Shown here: in pieces, positions 20,033 to 31,300 of the stretch
Layout: each line of letters starts with the position of its first letter
Position numbering within the stretch: position 1 is the first letter of the stretch
Source of the DNA: Saccharomycopsis crataegensis
Lineage: Eukaryota; Ascomycota; Saccharomycetes; Ascoideales; Saccharomycopsidaceae
Length of the DNA: 64,000 nt
Reading direction: 5' to 3'
NCBI RefSeq assembly: GCF_037102585.1
Contig: NW_027043820.1
Location: forward strand, 1,398,501-1,462,500
Notes under the pieces: model-generated
Database searches by the model: none
The model's input: the letters and a program-made list of their open reading frames with translations, nothing else
What the model was told of the DNA's origin: nothing
Program-made: the position numbers and the translations under genes

Positions 20033-21433
20033 CTATGTTTTATCATTATCGTCTTCCAAATTAGTTTGGTTTCCATTATAGGCCACTTTCTTGTCTTTTT
20101 CCTTACTTTTATTATACCCATTTCCACCATTTCCAGTTGAGCTATTAGGGTTGTCACCAAAGGCCCTAATTCTTGAGTCTGATAAAGATGTTTTGCTGCC
20201 ATTGATATGAGAACTGGAACTATAGAAAGAATGTAAATCATCAACTGATGCATTAACAGATCGTAAAAATGGACTAGCCGCACCTTGGGATACATTCTCG
20301 GTGCTACCAATGGCACTAGAAATCCCTCTATTATTAGAAGGTCCATTCTGATTAATTGATTCTGGCGCCTGATTAGAACCATCATAGCCCAAAGCAGAAT
20401 AGAAAACGTTACTAAACCTATTGAACCAAGTATCAGTTGCACCATAATAGGCAGTAGTAAAATTTTGATGAGGTTTTAAAGTTAGCACGGACCTTGGTGG
20501 TAAGTCGAGATCAGATAGTTTTGAAATTTCTTCAGTTATTCCATACTCCCTTTTAATAACAGCCTCATAAAATACATAAGGTTGATCGCCATCCAGTCGA
20601 TTACGGTCCACCCAATTCCGGACATCACTTAGCGTTTGTTTGGAGTCAAATTCATGATTAATTCGTGATCCATCAAGAAGTCTAATTGACAATACACATT
20701 TTGGATGGTTATGCCCATCATGATGAATGGTCTTGAGGGAACTCGATTCGTGTTCCGGCTGAAGCCCTTCTTTTTCTTTTCTCCTAAGCTCATTATCATG
20801 CCTTCTCTCTTCTCTGTCAGCTCTAACTAATTTTAAAATTCTTTCCTTTTCTTCTTTTTCCAATTTCTTTTTTCTCATCTGTTCTTCCTTGTATCGATGG
20901 GATGATTCCTCGGCTATTTGTTGTTTAATGGAATTGTATTTCTTAGGGGACTCAGGATTCTTAGCAGGTTTCTTTGACGATTTACATTTTTCTGTTTTCT
21001 TGATTTCAGCCGATGCTGGATTCGTGCTCATACCTTCATTAGTGTTGGAGGAAACTGACAGTTGTTGAGGGGCTGACTGAACCTTCTCCACTTTTGCTAA
21101 CACATCGTTCAACTTCTGCTTAAAATCACTCAGACTTATCTCTCCGGTAACCACATCCAATAGCTGTCCAGTCATCACAAAGTAAATACTAGATAAAGGA
21201 GGATTCGGGAAAATTTGGGAAAAGAAATCATAATCCTGGCTTGGTTTCACCAATTTCAAAATGATTGTTTTCTGTTTGAGCAAATGCACGGTATCATCGC
21301 CACTCTCCAATAATAACTCTTCCCCCCATTTGTTAGACTCCTCAGAGTTATCAGTGACAAATACAACCAAAGGCTTATTAGTGGAAACTGATGCTGAAAC
21401 AGCTTCGGAAACAGACATGATAAATAACGACAT
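20033..21433 (-). CDS. UBX7: Ubx7/Ubx6-type UBX-domain cofactor of Cdc48
   Basis: 466 residues from the ATG at 21431-21433 (the frame is open further upstream but without ATG; a second ATG lies at 21416-21418). The first about 120 residues are a thioredoxin-like UAS region (PLVVFVTDNSEESNKW, then FPNPPLSSIYFVMTGQLLDV). A basic coiled coil follows (EEQMRKKKLEKEEKERILKL, VRADREERRHD), then a UBX domain (CVLSIRLLDGSRINHEFDSK, then LSDVRNWVDRNRxDGDQPY). The order matches S. cerevisiae Ubx7/Ubx6, which recruit Cdc48. The C-terminal about 110 residues are Ser/Asn/Gly-rich. The CTG codon in NRxDGD stands where S. cerevisiae has Thr, evidence for CUG-Ser decoding. Confidence 0.85.
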   Translation of the reverse strand: MSLFIMSVSEAVSASVSTNKPLVVFVTDNSEESNKWGEELLLESGDDTVHLLKQKTIILKLVKPSQDYDFFSQIFPNPPLSSIYFVMTGQLLDVVTGEISLSDFKQKLNDVLAKVEKVQSAPQQLSVSSNTNEGMSTNPASAEIKKTEKCKSSKKPAKNPESPKKYNSIKQQIAEESSHRYKEEQMRKKKLEKEEKERILKLVRADREERRHDNELRRKEKEGLQPEHESSSLKTIHHDGHNHPKCVLSIRLLDGSRINHEFDSKQTLSDVRNWVDRNRLDGDQPYVFYEAVIKREYGITEEISKLSDLDLPPRSVLTLKPHQNFTTAYYGATDTWFNRFSNVFYSALGYDGSNQAPESINQNGPSNNRGISSAIGSTENVSQGAASPFLRSVNASVDDLHSFYSSSSHINGSKTSLSDSRIRAFGDNPNSSTGNGGNGYNKSKEKDKKVAYNGNQTNLEDDNDKT

Positions 21434-21619
21434 GATTTTTATATTGAAATTATTAATGTGGAGCAAGTTAGACAGATTGCGTAAGGCGCACTTTTTTCCT
21501 CTATATAACCAGCATCACGTTTCAGGCGACGCACATGATTTTGATCTTACAATAAGAGAGGCACACACACACACACATTAGATTTTTTATATATACTAAA
21601 TCATTTAGCAATCACCAAA

Positions 21620-24600
21620 CTATATGGAAAATTTGAGTCTCATGTCTACTATCTTCTTTTCAATTTCTTTGGCAGATTGATTCATATTGATTGCAATTTG
21701 GTTCTTCTGAGACTGCTTCAAAGATCCGAACTTTTCACATAAATCCCCATCAATAATCCCTTTTACTGGGGCATAGTAGCTTCGGTACATCAAATGATCT
21801 CTCCCAACGAGCATCAACTCTGGCTGTTCCGTAAGTTGCTTCTGTAATTCTTGAAAAAATCTGATCTCTGATTGCGTAAGAAGTGGAACCAAAAGCCCTA
21901 TGGTACCTTGCAAGCCTGTGTAAATAACCGATTCGTTCAACCCACTAGCATCATGATTTTTCATAAAAGATGTTGGGATATCATTTATATAATAATGACA
22001 AAGTTGATTCAACCTTTTTGGAGAGCCATTTAAGTAGGAATCTTGTGTAGACACAAAAACGCCAGCGGACTCTTCATCGGCCAAAGTTGAGGACTCTTCA
22101 GGACATCTAAGAGCCCATACATTTCCGAATTTATCACCACCAATGACTGTATCATAATCAAGAGTAGTGAACGACGTGACATGCCTAGACACGAAGTCAT
22201 CCACAAACGGAATAAAAATATTCTGTTTAGGTTTATATACCACAAACGTAATAGACTCTTTGATATCTCCAACGTAAATTCTAAATCCTTGTGTTTTCAA
22301 GCTGATTATATTATTTAGATTATTCAAGGTGATTTCAGCTTTTCTAAGTAATTGCTTTTGACCCATGTCATATAGTCTTAAAGTATTACCCATACCAACA
22401 AGCAATTTCCCAGCAAAATCAACTACAGAAGCGACAGGCTTTTCAACCTTAGTTTGATGCATGAGCTCCAATTTCAAATCCTGAAGAATCTTGTAACATT
22501 TGAGATAAAATCTCGGGCTCAGAGATTTGGTAGTGAATGAAAAGTCCACTGCTGTTGAAATGACCAAATATGTTAGGCCTGTCGTTTTGAAAGTGACACT
22601 AGCTAGATTGAATAATGTTTCATTATTTTCAAAATCAATATTATGAATAAGCTCGCCGTCCATAGAGTTGATGACTTGAAGACAAGATGCCCAGGAACCA
22701 GTTTCTCTAGGATAAATCATTTGTTCATTATTTTGTTCTGCTGACAAAACAGTGTTCCCATCAGTCTCTGCAATATAGTATGCGGAATTACCGTCTAAAT
22801 TTTTATAGTAAATGAACTTCTTCGGTGTGAATCTCAATGGTAATACGTCAATCTTAAATTCTTTTGTAAAATCTTCCAACAGAAGGATATATAATTGATC
22901 ATCATGAACACCTACCAACCCATTTGGATATTCTTCAGATTGAAAGCTTGCACCGTAACTAAGGCTGGAATCATATGCTATTGGCAACAGTTTAAAGCCA
23001 GTAGTTTTAGATATGAATCCTATGCGCGTTGACTCTTTGGAACAAATCAAAACAGAACTCTCTCCAAAATTGGTTTTAATCTTTGATAATCTGATAGGAT
23101 AAGGCCCCAAATATTGAACTATTCTATCACTAATTTTACCATTACTGGAATTGATCAAAGTTTTAACATAAATCCCATTTTCTAGCCCGAGATGCATGTA
23201 TAACTGATAAGATTTATACTCTTCCTCAATCGACTCAGCCATTAATAGTAATAACACAGAACTTGCATTACTACTCAAAGACTGAACAGTCACCAAGCCA
23301 AGTACATTTTTTGGATCCACAGATAGCACTCTCAAAGTCTGGTTGTTACAACTCACGGCTAAAAAGTTGCTTCTCAATTTGCCTTCTGGGATATCACCAA
23401 GTGATAGTGATAAAATTTGGCCCGGCATTTCCTTTCTTTCCTGATACTCGATTAGTTGTTCTTCATCACTAAGTTCGAAATAAACCAATTCCCTGTTTGA
23501 TAATCCCACAGCCAATTGATAATTTGTACTAGTGCAGCTTATGATTTTGATCCCTGCTGGCGGAAACCATTCATTAACTTTCTGTGTACCTTCTTCTTCA
23601 TTATTTTTCAAATGAATAATCCCATTGCTGTGAATTTGCATCAATGATTTGATACCCATCTGTTGAACCCCGATGGTAGCAGTCTCAACATCAAACCCAG
23701 AATCAGTCACTTCCTCCACAGATTCACCTATTGATAAAACCAAGCTATGACTTGCAAATGAGATCACCAAATATTTATCAACATCATCATTGGACGTCAT
23801 TTTTGTCGTGAAAACCCCAGTTGCAGTATTTCCCAACTCAGAGGTTACCACCTCTTCGACATTCAATCCGTGTGTTAATACTTTCAAAGCAGAATTATTA
23901 CTCGTTCCACAAACGGTGGAAATTCTCGATGTTTGCTCTGATAATTTGATTAATTTAGAGTCCAAAATTGGATTCAACAGTTCAATTATATCCGTGACTT
24001 CAAGATTCTCCAGATCTTTTGGAGTGAATACCACGTCTTCGACTTCTTCCGAAGTATTGAAATAATCCGCAGAGTCATAAATTCTTTCGTTGTCATCATC
24101 ACCAAGCTTAACAAACTGGTACAACGATTTATTGCCGTGCTGAGCATCAGCGAATAAGAACCCTGACTTTAAGATGAGCATACTATTACATATTGAAATG
24201 GTATCGAAATATTTTATCTGCATGGACTCAACAACCATATTGGAATCATAGTTTATTGTGACTTTAAAGATGTCACCGAAGTTGGACTGTAAAAGGATGA
24301 AGAACTTATCCTTCATGGTATGAACGGTCCCACATATGATGTAATTAGAGCTGAAATCGCGATTTGTTTGGGTAGTACGTGCAGGAATAGGAACTATGAA
24401 AGCTTTTTGAGTATATGGGGATTTATACTGGATAAAATTCTGACACGCAATTATCACACCTGAAGGCCCATTTTTACCACCAGGGACACTCAATAGAAAG
24501 TTTGAAGTATGTGGGATTTGTTGGGATTGTTTCTTGACGACATGATTCAAACCCAAATCAAGTTCGTAAAATGTCAATGTTTTCTTTGGAGGAGAATCAG

Positions 24601-25210
24601 GATCAATTCCATTGAATTCGAATTGACCATAATCAATTTCAATTGAAGCAAATACAGGATTCTCGTAACCAACATCCAATCCACAAGACGCAAACGTCAA
24701 AATACGATTTCTATTGGCCTCCAAAGGTGATGAGATTGTCAAATTATCCAGAGAGTCACGGTTGAAGACATATACAAGCTTATTTTTTTCGATTGCTGAT
24801 AACATGATTGCTCTTCCCTTCGCATCCTGTGACATGTACTGTCCAGGAGCTAATCTTCGTAATCCAGTTTTGAAGAATGGCTCGTTGAAAACTATTTGAA
24901 ATTTTTTGGTATTGATATTGTATTCTAAGACGGTAAATTTTCCAGAATCCGACGTTATTGCCAAGTAGTCTTTAGACAGCCCGGCCAATCTAAAGGCATT
25001 CAACGCTCTTATAGAACCGAAAGCGTCTTGTGAGACTATTCTCGATAATTTTCCGGTGCTACTATTAACTTTCCATAATTCAATAGATGCGGCTTTAGCA
25101 ATGGCAATTTCTTGAGATTTCTTACCTTGAAATTGGCCCAACGCCGAAGTGACGGAGAATGATGGCTCTTGAAGAGTACGATGATAAAGATACAAAGAAT
25201 CAAAGGCCAT
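21620..25210 (-). CDS. RSE1: Rse1, U2 snRNP SF3b subunit (SF3B3/SAP130 family)
   Basis: 1196 residues starting MAFDSLYLYHRTLQEPS, the characteristic N-terminus of the family. It is built of WD40-like beta-propellers with a C-terminal CPSF-A-type domain (KTQGFRIYVGDIKESITFVV through SFTTLDYDTVIGGDKFGNVW). Rse1 is part of SF3b, which holds U2 snRNA on the branch point during prespliceosome assembly; this genome clearly keeps introns (four in this window). The length matches other yeast Rse1 proteins. The 5' end lies 573 bp from the GSF2 stop; the 3' end is 186 bp from the UBX7 start, so this strand carries UBX7, RSE1 and GSF2 as separate tandem genes. Confidence 0.95.
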   Translation of the reverse strand: MAFDSLYLYHRTLQEPSFSVTSALGQFQGKKSQEIAIAKAASIELWKVNSSTGKLSRIVSQDAFGSIRALNAFRLAGLSKDYLAITSDSGKFTVLEYNINTKKFQIVFNEPFFKTGLRRLAPGQYMSQDAKGRAIMLSAIEKNKLVYVFNRDSLDNLTISSPLEANRNRILTFASCGLDVGYENPVFASIEIDYGQFEFNGIDPDSPPKKTLTFYELDLGLNHVVKKQSQQIPHTSNFLLSVPGGKNGPSGVIIACQNFIQYKSPYTQKAFIVPIPARTTQTNRDFSSNYIICGTVHTMKDKFFILLQSNFGDIFKVTINYDSNMVVESMQIKYFDTISICNSMLILKSGFLFADAQHGNKSLYQFVKLGDDDNERIYDSADYFNTSEEVEDVVFTPKDLENLEVTDIIELLNPILDSKLIKLSEQTSRISTVCGTSNNSALKVLTHGLNVEEVVTSELGNTATGVFTTKMTSNDDVDKYLVISFASHSLVLSIGESVEEVTDSGFDVETATIGVQQMGIKSLMQIHSNGIIHLKNNEEEGTQKVNEWFPPAGIKIISCTSTNYQLAVGLSNRELVYFELSDEEQLIEYQERKEMPGQILSLSLGDIPEGKLRSNFLAVSCNNQTLRVLSVDPKNVLGLVTVQSLSSNASSVLLLLMAESIEEEYKSYQLYMHLGLENGIYVKTLINSSNGKISDRIVQYLGPYPIRLSKIKTNFGESSVLICSKESTRIGFISKTTGFKLLPIAYDSSLSYGASFQSEEYPNGLVGVHDDQLYILLLEDFTKEFKIDVLPLRFTPKKFIYYKNLDGNSAYYIAETDGNTVLSAEQNNEQMIYPRETGSWASCLQVINSMDGELIHNIDFENNETLFNLASVTFKTTGLTYLVISTAVDFSFTTKSLSPRFYLKCYKILQDLKLELMHQTKVEKPVASVVDFAGKLLVGMGNTLRLYDMGQKQLLRKAEITLNNLNNIISLKTQGFRIYVGDIKESITFVVYKPKQNIFIPFVDDFVSRHVTSFTTLDYDTVIGGDKFGNVWALRCPEESSTLADEESAGVFVSTQDSYLNGSPKRLNQLCHYYINDIPTSFMKNHDASGLNESVIYTGLQGTIGLLVPLLTQSEIRFFQELQKQLTEQPELMLVGRDHLMYRSYYAPVKGIIDGDLCEKFGSLKQSQKNQIAINMNQSAKEIEKKIVDMRLKFSI

Positions 25211-25784
25211 ATCTAACTGCTACTTATTAATAGTTTATTGTTAATCTTGTGCTTGTATATCCAGTTTTTGGCTCACTCCTTTTGAAAATAAATTTTCGAG
25301 GTCACGGGCTGCTCAACCTTTGGAAGATACGCACCACATAGACGGGTTGATGGCACAAAATTCCAGAATTTGAAGCATTACCGAGTAACTTTAGTTAAAA
25401 TTCTGATGTATACAAATGTCCATGATTCACTTGGCCATAAAAGCTCCAGTGTATTATATTGAGGACTTTTTTTTTAAAAAAAACAACAACTCAAGAAGAC
25501 ATGGAATTAACGACACGAAGAAAAGAGAAAAAATCCATACAATATTACAGAGACAACTAAAATACTATTGAAAAGACGAAAGGATTTAGGACAAAACAAT
25601 AATAACAATAATAACAATAATAATTAATACAAAATAAATAAGAATTACTTAAATAAATACTTTGATAAAACCATAATAAAGCATCCCTATGAAGAAAAAT
25701 TTCTTAAAAGCGGGCAATCTAATATTTCGAAATCTTTCACCTAAAAAACTCAGCCATGCTTGCTATATTCAAGAATGATGAATA
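25211..25784. other. Intergenic: RSE1 promoter and GSF2 3' region
   Basis: 574 bp, with an AATAAC microsatellite at about 25598-25630. No gene seen. Confidence 0.4.
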
Positions 25785-27188
25785 TTATTTATCATTCTTG
25801 CGGCAGTCACCTAAGGAGTTTCTAAAGTCAAAGTATTTCTTCCAACTGGAAGCCTTAGTAACAAAAGACCCATACTTTCTAAAGTTGCGGACAGCATCAA
25901 TACCGTTGAAACGGTAAAGCTCGCTCTTATAATCATCATTAGAGAACAAATCATTGTTGTACAAGAATGAGATGTTGTAGAAACTATAGAACTTGTAAGA
26001 CATTTTGAATAAACCTTCTGCTGAGTCGGTAAATAAAGGAGATAGTGGCTCAACTTTACTAGCTTTTATCTTAGCTTCATCTTCAACTTCTTTTTTTGTT
26101 TCAGCATTCACGGTTTCCTCATTTTCCTCTGATACTTGATCTTTTTCCAAAAACTCAACTGTATCTTTAACAACCCCAGGGAAATTTTTGGTAGCGAGCA
26201 AATTCAATGGATATTTCAACAATTCTTCTCTGTGATTCTTTGGTAAAGGAGTTTCGAAACCTTCACCTTCACCCAATAAGACACCAAAGCGGCTGTTAAG
26301 ATCCTTCAAAATTCCTTTTGTGTGAGCCTTGACAACACCACCATGCTCGGCAATAATATGATTTCTGTAAAAATCAATATAGTCATCAATACAAACCTTT
26401 CTGGTACCAGTCCAACCAATTTTGAGTAATTTTTCTGCGCTTAACTCCTGTGATGCATTTGTGGTGCTAATACTTAACAATGAGCTATAAACGAAGTTTT
26501 TCATACGTCTGCCAAAGAGCACCAAATAATTGGCTTCATATGGATTAGCAATCCCAAAGTACATAACCAGGTAAATCATCAAACATTTGAGTACGTGGAA
26601 CACAAAGAAAATAATTTGACCAGGTTTACCGGTGTTGTTGAGTGCTGTTTCCTTCAAAATGTTTTTAGCCCAAGGATGGTTATCATCCTCTGTAAAACTA
26701 ATAATTAAGAACGCCAATAGTTTGAAGATTACATTGGTCAAACAAATACCAGGGGTAGGAGAAATAAAATCAGGCAAATCGGTATATAACCAGGCCAATA
26801 AAAGCAAAATAACATTCAAGTTATGAAAATGATTAAAATTCCAACTTGGTAAGATCAATTGTTCTGGCCAGACGTAGTCAGAGACCTTGTCAAGTTGACT
26901 CTTTGGATATTTCGTAAAGCGGGGTTGATCAGCATTGTAGTTGTATAATAATCCACCATTGGCAGTCAAGTAGCCCGGGGAGGTAGAGTACCCAAATTTC
27001 GCTGGCTTTGTGTCGTAGAACACAGAAGGTCTAAGAGAAATAGGCAATGTCTTGAAGATGTTTTGAAGGTCTTCGAACGTAGTGTCGGAATCGATATGGA
27101 ATGCGTAGTCCTTGTCTTGGTCCTCGTTGAATCGGATATAGATTTCGAAGTCATTGACTCCTCCAGACCCAGTAGTATCACTAGCCAT
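25785..27188 (-). CDS. GSF2: Gsf2-like ER membrane protein for hexose-transporter export
   Basis: 467 residues from the ATG at 27186-27188. A soluble N-terminal domain (FEIYIRFNEDQDKDYAF, SLRPSVFYDTKPAKFGY, SPGYLTANGGLLYNYN, WPEQLILPSWNFNHF) precedes hydrophobic segments (LNVILLLLAWLYTDLPDF, VIFKLLAFLIISF, IIFFVFHVLKCLMIYLVM). A long soluble C-terminal half with an acidic/Lys linker follows. S. cerevisiae Gsf2 is an ER protein that promotes export of hexose transporters such as Hxt1 and thereby affects glucose repression. The conserved blocks in order make the assignment good. The basic C-terminus RKNDK is not a strict dilysine signal. Confidence 0.85.
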   Translation of the reverse strand: MASDTTGSGGVNDFEIYIRFNEDQDKDYAFHIDSDTTFEDLQNIFKTLPISLRPSVFYDTKPAKFGYSTSPGYLTANGGLLYNYNADQPRFTKYPKSQLDKVSDYVWPEQLILPSWNFNHFHNLNVILLLLAWLYTDLPDFISPTPGICLTNVIFKLLAFLIISFTEDDNHPWAKNILKETALNNTGKPGQIIFFVFHVLKCLMIYLVMYFGIANPYEANYLVLFGRRMKNFVYSSLLSISTTNASQELSAEKLLKIGWTGTRKVCIDDYIDFYRNHIIAEHGGVVKAHTKGILKDLNSRFGVLLGEGEGFETPLPKNHREELLKYPLNLLATKNFPGVVKDTVEFLEKDQVSEENEETVNAETKKEVEDEAKIKASKVEPLSPLFTDSAEGLFKMSYKFYSFYNISFLYNNDLFSNDDYKSELYRFNGIDAVRNFRKYGSFVTKASSWKKYFDFRNSLGDCRKNDK

Positions 27189-28399
27189 TTGAAATTTTTG
27201 AGTATTACTGTTGCAGTCTTCTTCCAAAATGAAATGAGTAGGTTCTTAGTCAGAAAGAATACTGTTTGCCTCCCCATTCTCCCCAACTACTCTCCACGCC
27301 TTTTTTTTTTGTTGTGGTTCGCAGCCCTCACCAGAAAAAGAAATGACGTATTGATGCGCGGCTCCATGCAAAGAAGCTTTCTTTCGGGATGAGATGGAAC
27401 TGGCCAGTGGGGACAAAAAGTGTCAGTGCCTTTGGAACTATGGGCTGTTCTCTCCTTCTTTTCCAATGCCTGTGGCCTACAAGCAGTTTAAAGGAGATGT
27501 TAAAGTCCATTTTATTGGAGCTATTCTCACCTTTGCTGTCGGCACTAGCATTATGTCTTCTCTCTAATTATGGGTGGATATCAGGTAAGTAGTATCTGTC
27601 TGATTTGCTCGGAGGCTAATTTTTCAGTTACCGAGGAAGCCCTATTCACACGAAAACGACTTTATGGAAGAGCAATAATCTTCCCCCTGGGGAGTGAAAT
27701 ATATATGGGAAATATTAATAGAATAATAAAGAATACTTGAGAATTAAAAAGCCTTACTAATATTTTACTCTTTAGAATCAAATGCTTTTGCTTATTTTCT
27801 AGGTGATTCACTAGTCACCCACGTCTTGGATAATCTTTTCATAACGCTAATCAAGGCATATCTATCGCTATCCATCTTATACTCCTTGTTTTTTCATGGA
27901 TTTTGCTTCTATTCTGTGTTTGAGAACAAATGGTTCAATCTTGCCAAGTTTTTACTCCATGTCATATTTGGCAGGGCTAATGCAAATGGCTTCCATATCA
28001 ACCACGATGAATGAGACATAAAAAACACCAGAAACCATTTTTTTTTCTCCTCTCAATTTCTTGCATTTGAGATTTCTAGTTCCGCATTACGAGTTATAAA
28101 TACACAGAGGGCTTAGGGGCAGGATAGGCTCGGCTTAAAGTTATTACAGATATACAGTTACTGGGGAAAACGGCTTACATCATTAACTTTTACCATCATT
28201 TTTCTTTTCTTCTCTCTTCTTTTTTGAAAACATAAAAATAGCAACAATAGATCAAAATTAAGCCAAATGTTTGTATTATCGATGTCACTCTGGTTCGTAG
28301 CTTAAAATTGCTTACAATATCATAAAAGCAAGCCTTAAGAGCAATATATTTTAAGAATAATGCATAATTCCTTGCAAATTAGCTACATAAAAAATTATA
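27189..28399. other. 1.2-kb region upstream of GSF2 and downstream of RAV1 with possible small spliced gene
   Basis: It contains a 33-codon frame (27466-27567), a strong donor-like GTAAGT at 27585, a branch-like TACTAAT at 27755-27761, and candidate acceptors at 27627, 27775 and 27802. The frame 27803-28014 is open. No family confirmed; see findings. Confidence 0.4.
27466..27567 (+). CDS. Possible micro-protein (33 residues), perhaps ATP-synthase subunit-k-like
   Basis: ATG-led, with natural-looking codon choice. The product begins MPVAYKQFKGDVKVHF and continues with a hydrophobic run (GAILTFAVGTSIMSS) before a TAA. Start, AY pair, His before the hydrophobic helix and length of that helix resemble the N-terminus of yeast Atp19/Mco10 (subunit k), but the similarity is weak and the tail is missing. 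A GTAAGT lies 17 nt after the stop. It may be a true tiny protein, a broken gene or chance. Confidence 0.3.
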   Translation: MPVAYKQFKGDVKVHFIGAILTFAVGTSIMSSL

Positions 28400-31300
28400 T
28401 TAAATTCCAAATGATCCCATATCAAATTCTTGGAAAGCTTGTTCCGGTGGATTTTTGACCTTACTACCGACTTCCCCAGATGCCCCAAAAGAGTCAAAAT
28501 TGAATTCTTCTACTACATTATTTGTTGGCGTGAAAGATTTTTTGAAAAGGCTCATTCCAACATTTGAATTTTTATCTTGGCTTTTCATGCCGTATTTGCT
28601 CAACACTTGCTTGCACCTTTCGTTTGTGAATGTCCAGTTTCTAAGTAAATCAATCGATAAACAGTCACACCCCATTCTGCTATAGATCAAGGAAATCCTG
28701 TAAATAAATTCAAACTCCTTGTTGTCAATCTTATCAACAGCACCTTGGTCTAGTTTTCTGCCTACTTCCATAGCTCTTTTTTTAAGAATTTCATCTCTGA
28801 ATTCTTTATAAATAACAACCAATATCGGATCAATCTTCAAGAAAAGATTATTGTCATGGTTCTTGAGGGCGAGCGCTTCTTCGTGTTTTAATCTCACAAT
28901 CTTCTGTTTCTCTCTTTCAGAATTGTAATTTTTTAACGCAATGCCTAATGGTGATTGCAAGCTTAAGTCCTCCAAGAAGTTGTCCAAATCACACAATACT
29001 TCATATGGTGACCTGATTAATGCCAAAAGTGAGAGTCTTTGCTCATTCAAACTATGATAAATATAGGTATTCAAACATCGATCACTTTCTTCAAGAGCGA
29101 TCGGCAACAAATGATCAATAAGAATCTTAGTGAAAACTGGACCGTTGCCCATTTTAGTGTAAGAAATAACTGACTTTTTACTACTCAGTTCATAGACTCT
29201 GGCAACAGCAATTGCTAATTCCATATCATTACACTTTTTGATCAAGACATTGATACAATCCTGCAACTTGCCACCCAATAAAAAGAAACAGCTAGCCAAA
29301 TAATAACGGTGTTTACTCAATAACGCAAACGCATTTTTCACTGCGCTTAGCTTATTTTTTTCGCTCTTCTCAAAATCTAATGATAAAAATTTTATTAATT
29401 TTTGCTGCTCTGGATGACCATGAGATATTTTCCAAAGCTTGATCAATATTGATTTTTTTCTTAATGATAAGTAAAACAACGTAGAATTTATCGGGCTTCT
29501 CATATCTGAGGTTTCAAAATACTTGATCTCTTCAACTGTACTCTTCTTGAAACTGGATTGCACAAATCCTGGAGCGCTGTTTTGAAATTCATTGTTAGCG
29601 ATTATTTCAAATTGCTTAGTTAATAAATCATCATTCAACCAATACACCATTCCCATTTTTTTGCATTTGCTCCAATTCATTTTTGATTCCTGATTCGAAC
29701 TGGAGGCGTTATCAACTGATATATTCCCATTGATAATGTCCAATAAAATGCCTTTATTTTTACAATAAATCCCAAACAAATTATCGCGCATATTTAAAGA
29801 CGACTGCGTCTTGAAATGTGATTGGTATAATTTGAATCCAAGCAAGAAATTGATACCATTTAAATCCAATTTAGAACCGATATCATCGTCTCTAGCAGGC
29901 AAGCTCTTCAGGTTGAAATGCCCAACGCCCATATTACTGCTAGATACGTTTGAGTTCATGCTTGAATCACGTTTTGTCAATAGCTTATACTTTTCAATGA
30001 TTTCCAAAGATTCAATAACCGTTAACAAAGTGATCTGCTGATGTCTAGTCAAAACTGGTAATGATATCTTCATCATGATCTCTTTTAACGAAACCACCCA
30101 TGCTTGGAAATTATCAATATGATACAATTCAGTGTCAGCAAGTGACAAATTGCTAACATTCATGCTAGGAATAGCACTCGAAAATTCACTCACAGAAACT
30201 GACTGTGAAGAAGAATCACTGAAAAACTCCTCAGTACTAATATCTAACTGTCTTGGCAAGTTTTTAACCTTAAAAATTTTTGATCTGGATGTCATGTATG
30301 ATTCCTGATCTTCATTTTCACTTTCATTGTCAGAAAAATCTCTTATATGATCTTCATATTCATCCAAATTGATATTTTTCAAATAAAGATACAATTTCAA
30401 GAAGATTTTTTTCACCAAATTAATTTTCCCAAAATAAATGCATTGGATTATATTTTGAGGATGATATATTGGAAGGGTATTATTCAAAAGTTCAACCAAT
30501 TTGAAGATCGAATCAATTGAATTGCTGTTCAAAGACCTGTCGCCAATAATTTTTTTTGTATGAGGATCTTGTTGAATCATCTCACTGGTCAATGAATTCT
30601 TAGAAAAATTATCATTGACGAAAAGTTGATTACCAATACCAATAACCAATAGCCCATTATTCAACCAAGTCGAATCGTTTATAAAATGAGGGTTGTAGCG
30701 CTCAAGGTCAATCTTTTTGATTGGTGCAAATGCTGGTAAGTTGTTGGTATAATCAAAGTTCAATTGAGAATACAATAAAACAGAATGACAAAACCCAACA
30801 GACAACAAGCATGCAATATTCCCAGTATTGGAAACCAATCCTACTTCACTAGTGCTCATATTGGCCCAATCAAGGTCGGAGATCGGGTGATCAAATTCTT
30901 GTGAATATTCCAACAAAGGATAGGTTGTATTATAAACGTAAAGTTTCGTTCTCATTTTATCAGCAATGGCAATCTTATTAATCGACGAGCCTTTGATATG
31001 AGATGCACTCACAATATTGGTTTCGATGGCACAGTTGCGAATCCAAGAAATATGTCGCATGGTTTTATCAATTCTAACGGAATACGACATCAATAGCCCA
31101 CTGTTATAAATAATAGTTAAAATATCTCTTGAATAGTTATCCAATGAAACTTTCCAGCCAACAGGGTCAACAGGAGAAATGCAAGAGATTTCCTCGTCAA
31201 TAATCAATTCATCAATTTCAAAAATTTTTAATTCCATTTTATCCAAATCAAGTTCCCAAGATTTGGTAGAGTAGCCGCCTTTAGACTCATTCTTGTAAAT

